In this document: positions 61,726 through 64,000 of the stretch, piece by piece
Layout: the number at the start of each line of letters is the position of its first letter
Position numbering within the stretch: the stretch's first letter is position 1
Origin: Paraspadella gotoi
Lineage: Eukaryota > Chaetognatha
Assembly (NCBI GenBank): GCA_051294375.1
Contig: CM119269.1
Span: 394,910-458,909, forward strand
DNA: 64,000 bases
Direction of reading: 5' to 3'
Translations under genes and position numbers: made by a program
Notes under the pieces: model-generated
The model's database searches: none
The model's input: the letters and a program-made list of their open reading frames with translations, nothing else
Told to the model about the DNA's origin: nothing

Positions 61726-63315
61726 TAAAATGGTGTATTGTTAGCGGTAGCCGACCAAATTCAAATTTTAATGGGAACAGCATTAAACTAATCCATTATT
61801 GGTATTAATTATTGTGTTAAAATATATTTTTGCAAAAATGTTCCGAACCATGAGTAATTCGCTAATTTATAATGTCAAAAATTTTGGGGGGATATTTTAA
61901 GTTTTTTTAATTGATTCTGATAGAGCTTAAAAAGTTAAGCAAAAAATATAATTACAACTTTTTAAAATTTTGATGTCTTATTACTAAAAATTAGTAAAAA
62001 CTGCTAAAATCATCGGATGATGATGATGATGATGATTTTTTAAGGTTTTTCTCAATTTAAACCCACTTATCATCAAAATATTGAAAAAAGAATTGTACTT
62101 TGATTAGATAACTTTTCATAAGCTATTTGAATCTGCTTTTAAAANNNNNNNNNNNNNNNNNNNNNNNNNNNNNNNNNNNNNNNNNNNNNNNNNNNNNNNN
62201 NNNNNNNNNNNNNNNNNNNNNNNNNNNNNNNNNNNNNNNNNNNNAGAGAGAAGATTTGAGCTTTTGAAATAATAAAAATAAAAGACTAAAAATATTTGGT
62301 AAGTTTAATTTTTAAAATGTTTATGTTTTATAAAAAGTTAGTTAACTATATTTATTCGATAATTATGAAGTAAAAATTGGGTAAAGTTAAATAAAAAATA
62401 TTTCAAAAAATGTATTTTCGAATGGATATTGGCATGTCTTTTGGAAAAAGTTGATATACAGAAAACTTAATTTTTTATATCAATTACTGTTTATTGCGTA
62501 AAATCAGAAACTATAATTTGAGGCAAATTCGAAAATTTAAACAAATTACATAGCTTCTTTTAAATTTTTAATAAACCTACTTAATGAAAGTTTTTTTAAA
62601 ATGATTATACTTCATAATAAACTAACTTTTTTGTAAGGAATTCCAAATCCGGTTTTTAAAAATTTTAAAATTTATTTTTTACACGTTTAGCTTGATTTCC
62701 ATTATTTATTAATTATAATAAATAAGCTAACAAACTACTTAATAAAAATAAAATTTGTAAATAACTTACCCAAATAATTATATTGGGATCTTGTATTTCC
62801 ATATTATTGCTTGAAGCTTGAAAATATGCTTTTTATAAAATCTAATAATTTGAGTTTCTTAACTACTCTCAGCAAGTTGCTCGCCATTTAAATTAGCACC
62901 TAATATGCCTGCAAAATCGGCCATTTTCCGACACAGAAAGAAGATGAGACTGATACAAAAAAAAAATAATGGTTTCTCAGATCCATTGCGAATTCTAACC
63001 AGGACTGTTCATTAAACTGAAAATAGCTATGTAACCGTCAGCTTTTGAATTCTTGATTTGTTATATTTCGTTATTTTTCAACGCCCTAATATTTATGTAC
63101 CTTCATGTTCATTCATGTTCCTTCATGTTCATCTAATTTGTTTTCTCTTTGTTCCTTAAAAATTACTTTTATTTTTTTTATTTCTCCTATCCTTCTTTCA
63201 CTTTCCTATTTTTCCTATCTCCCTACCTCCATTAAAACTTACCTTTTCCTTTCCTCCCTTTCCTCTTTTTCCTCCCTTTCCTCCCCTCCACTTCCGCCTT
63301 TCAAAGAATAAATGT
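61726..63315. other. AT-rich intergenic stretch with a gap
   Basis: No gene seen. A (GAT)n run at 62017-62036 and a 100-N gap at 62145-62244. The final 150 bases are C/T-rich. Confidence 0.55.
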
Positions 63316-63614
63316 TTAGTTGTTGTTGTTGTAGTCTGCAATGTCGTCGTCGTCGTCGTCGTCGTCGTTCCGCCGAAAATGACGATTATCCGGCGGCGTA
63401 AACACTTTGAGAAGTTGAATAGAAAATGGTGAGAAAATAGAGAGCGAGAGGAAAGGAGAGAGAGCGAGAGAGAGAGAGAGAATTTCCAAAGCGCGAAAGG
63501 GAATTTGAATGAGAGACTCATTCTCGCTAAGAGTGAGAGGCAAATACGAGACGGAAAAGAGAGAGAGAGAGAGAGACTTACGGTAATTGTACTAGAGACA
63601 TAGAGAGATTCCAT
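63316..63614 (-). CDS. Last two exons of an unidentified gene (partial)
   Basis: Exon 63582-63614 (acceptor TTTCTCAG, donor GTAAGT) and terminal exon 63316-63526 (acceptor CTCTTAG), phases 1+30+2 then 1+210 fit, ending TAA at 63316-63318. Readable parts: WNLSMSLVQL, then PENESLIQIPFRALEIL, a Leu/Ser stretch encoded by the local CT repeat, KVFTPPDNRHFRRN, and an acidic tail of eight Asp from a (GAC)n run. The coding CT repeat adds a hydrophobic LSLSLALSPF segment. The gene would continue beyond the right edge. Family not recognised. Confidence 0.4.
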
Positions 63615-63883
63615 CTGAGAAATGGAGCTTTTGAAGTATAAATATTAAACAATTTGTTTAAACAGAAAATGAGGCTCAAAATATTATTTGTTTGCTCAAT
63701 CTGCTAAATCTGCGGATTTTGAAAAGAATTTTTAACATTTGCAAATCCGAAAAAGGGCCAACCAAAAAAAAATTTAGATAAAATCTTAACTCCGCTGCAC
63801 AATTAAAGTTATATTCCAATGAAATTGGTAAAACCGACATAAAAATTATTTATTCATATATTCAATTATGCATAATTTTTGCG

Positions 63884-63920
63884 CTGATGAAATCCGTTTT
63901 TCATGTCAAATAAATTCGTT
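63884..63920 (+). ncRNA. Degenerate hammerhead-like element, copy 5
   Basis: CTGATGA at 63884-63890, then a broken stem, CATGTC and AATAAATTCGTTGTC, matching the order and tail of the copy at 5605-5720. GAAA is lost. Called only because the order of short motifs is shared. Confidence 0.2.
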
Positions 63921-64000
63921 GTCTGAAACAAAAATAAAATCGCTCCTTTCCCCCTCCTTCCTCTCCCACTCAAATTCCCCGGCTCTCTCCTCCCTCTTTC

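Overview
The window is nuclear DNA from an invertebrate animal. Evidence: spliced genes with GT-AG introns (one GC-AG), animal-type proteins (RAD21 cohesin kleisin, USP12/46-type deubiquitinase, Kazal inhibitor, Rh ammonia channels, a large C2H2 zinc-finger protein), a Ty3/mdg4-type LTR retrotransposon, AT-rich intergenic DNA, and very abundant (GA)n/(CT)n microsatellites. The species cannot be named from sequence alone. A degenerate TTAGGG-like array at 51.3-51.7 kb is closer to the common metazoan telomere unit than to arthropod TTAGG, which is weak evidence against an arthropod.

Layout. 1-3.4 kb: intergenic DNA, a 44-bp-arm palindrome, one copy of a dispersed SINE-like repeat. 3.4-7.5 kb (minus): first seven coding exons of RAD21; the C-terminal winged-helix part is absent and probably lies off the left edge. 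One RAD21 intron holds a compact LTR-like element and a long inverted repeat with a hammerhead-like core. 8.4-9.3 kb (minus): intronless mitochondrial carrier. 10.5-12.0 kb (plus): four-exon USP12/46-like deubiquitinase. 12.4-13.2 kb (plus): secreted three-domain Kazal inhibitor. 13.2-24.9 kb: mostly repeats, with a three-exon predicted secreted protein at 15.9-16.8 kb (minus). 25.0-32.9 kb (minus): sixteen-exon zinc-finger protein of about 1,405 residues with a long Pro/His/Ser-rich tail. 34.0-38.9 and 39.6-46.4 kb (minus): two tandem Rh-family ammonia channel genes. 46.4-51.3 kb: repeat remnants. 51.3-58.6 kb: telomere-like array abutting a Ty3/mdg4-type element. 58.6-64 kb: assembly gaps, repeats, and the last two exons of an unidentified gene at the right edge (minus).

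Most striking structure. In Rh gene B three introns carry duplicate copies of the preceding exon's 3' end together with its 5' splice site: once as an almost perfect 60-bp tandem array of seven units. In several minus-strand genes a (GA)n tract starts directly from the splice donor GTGAG or GTAAG. A second theme is a small dispersed hairpin family (TGATGAAG, variable but base-paired stem, CGAAACATG) that resembles a hammerhead ribozyme core, often sitting in long palindromes. The genes show no sign of operon-like cooperation, apart from the two Rh genes, which are a tandem duplication. Exon structures were read by eye from splice signals, phase continuity and family similarity; no alignment or transcript was available.
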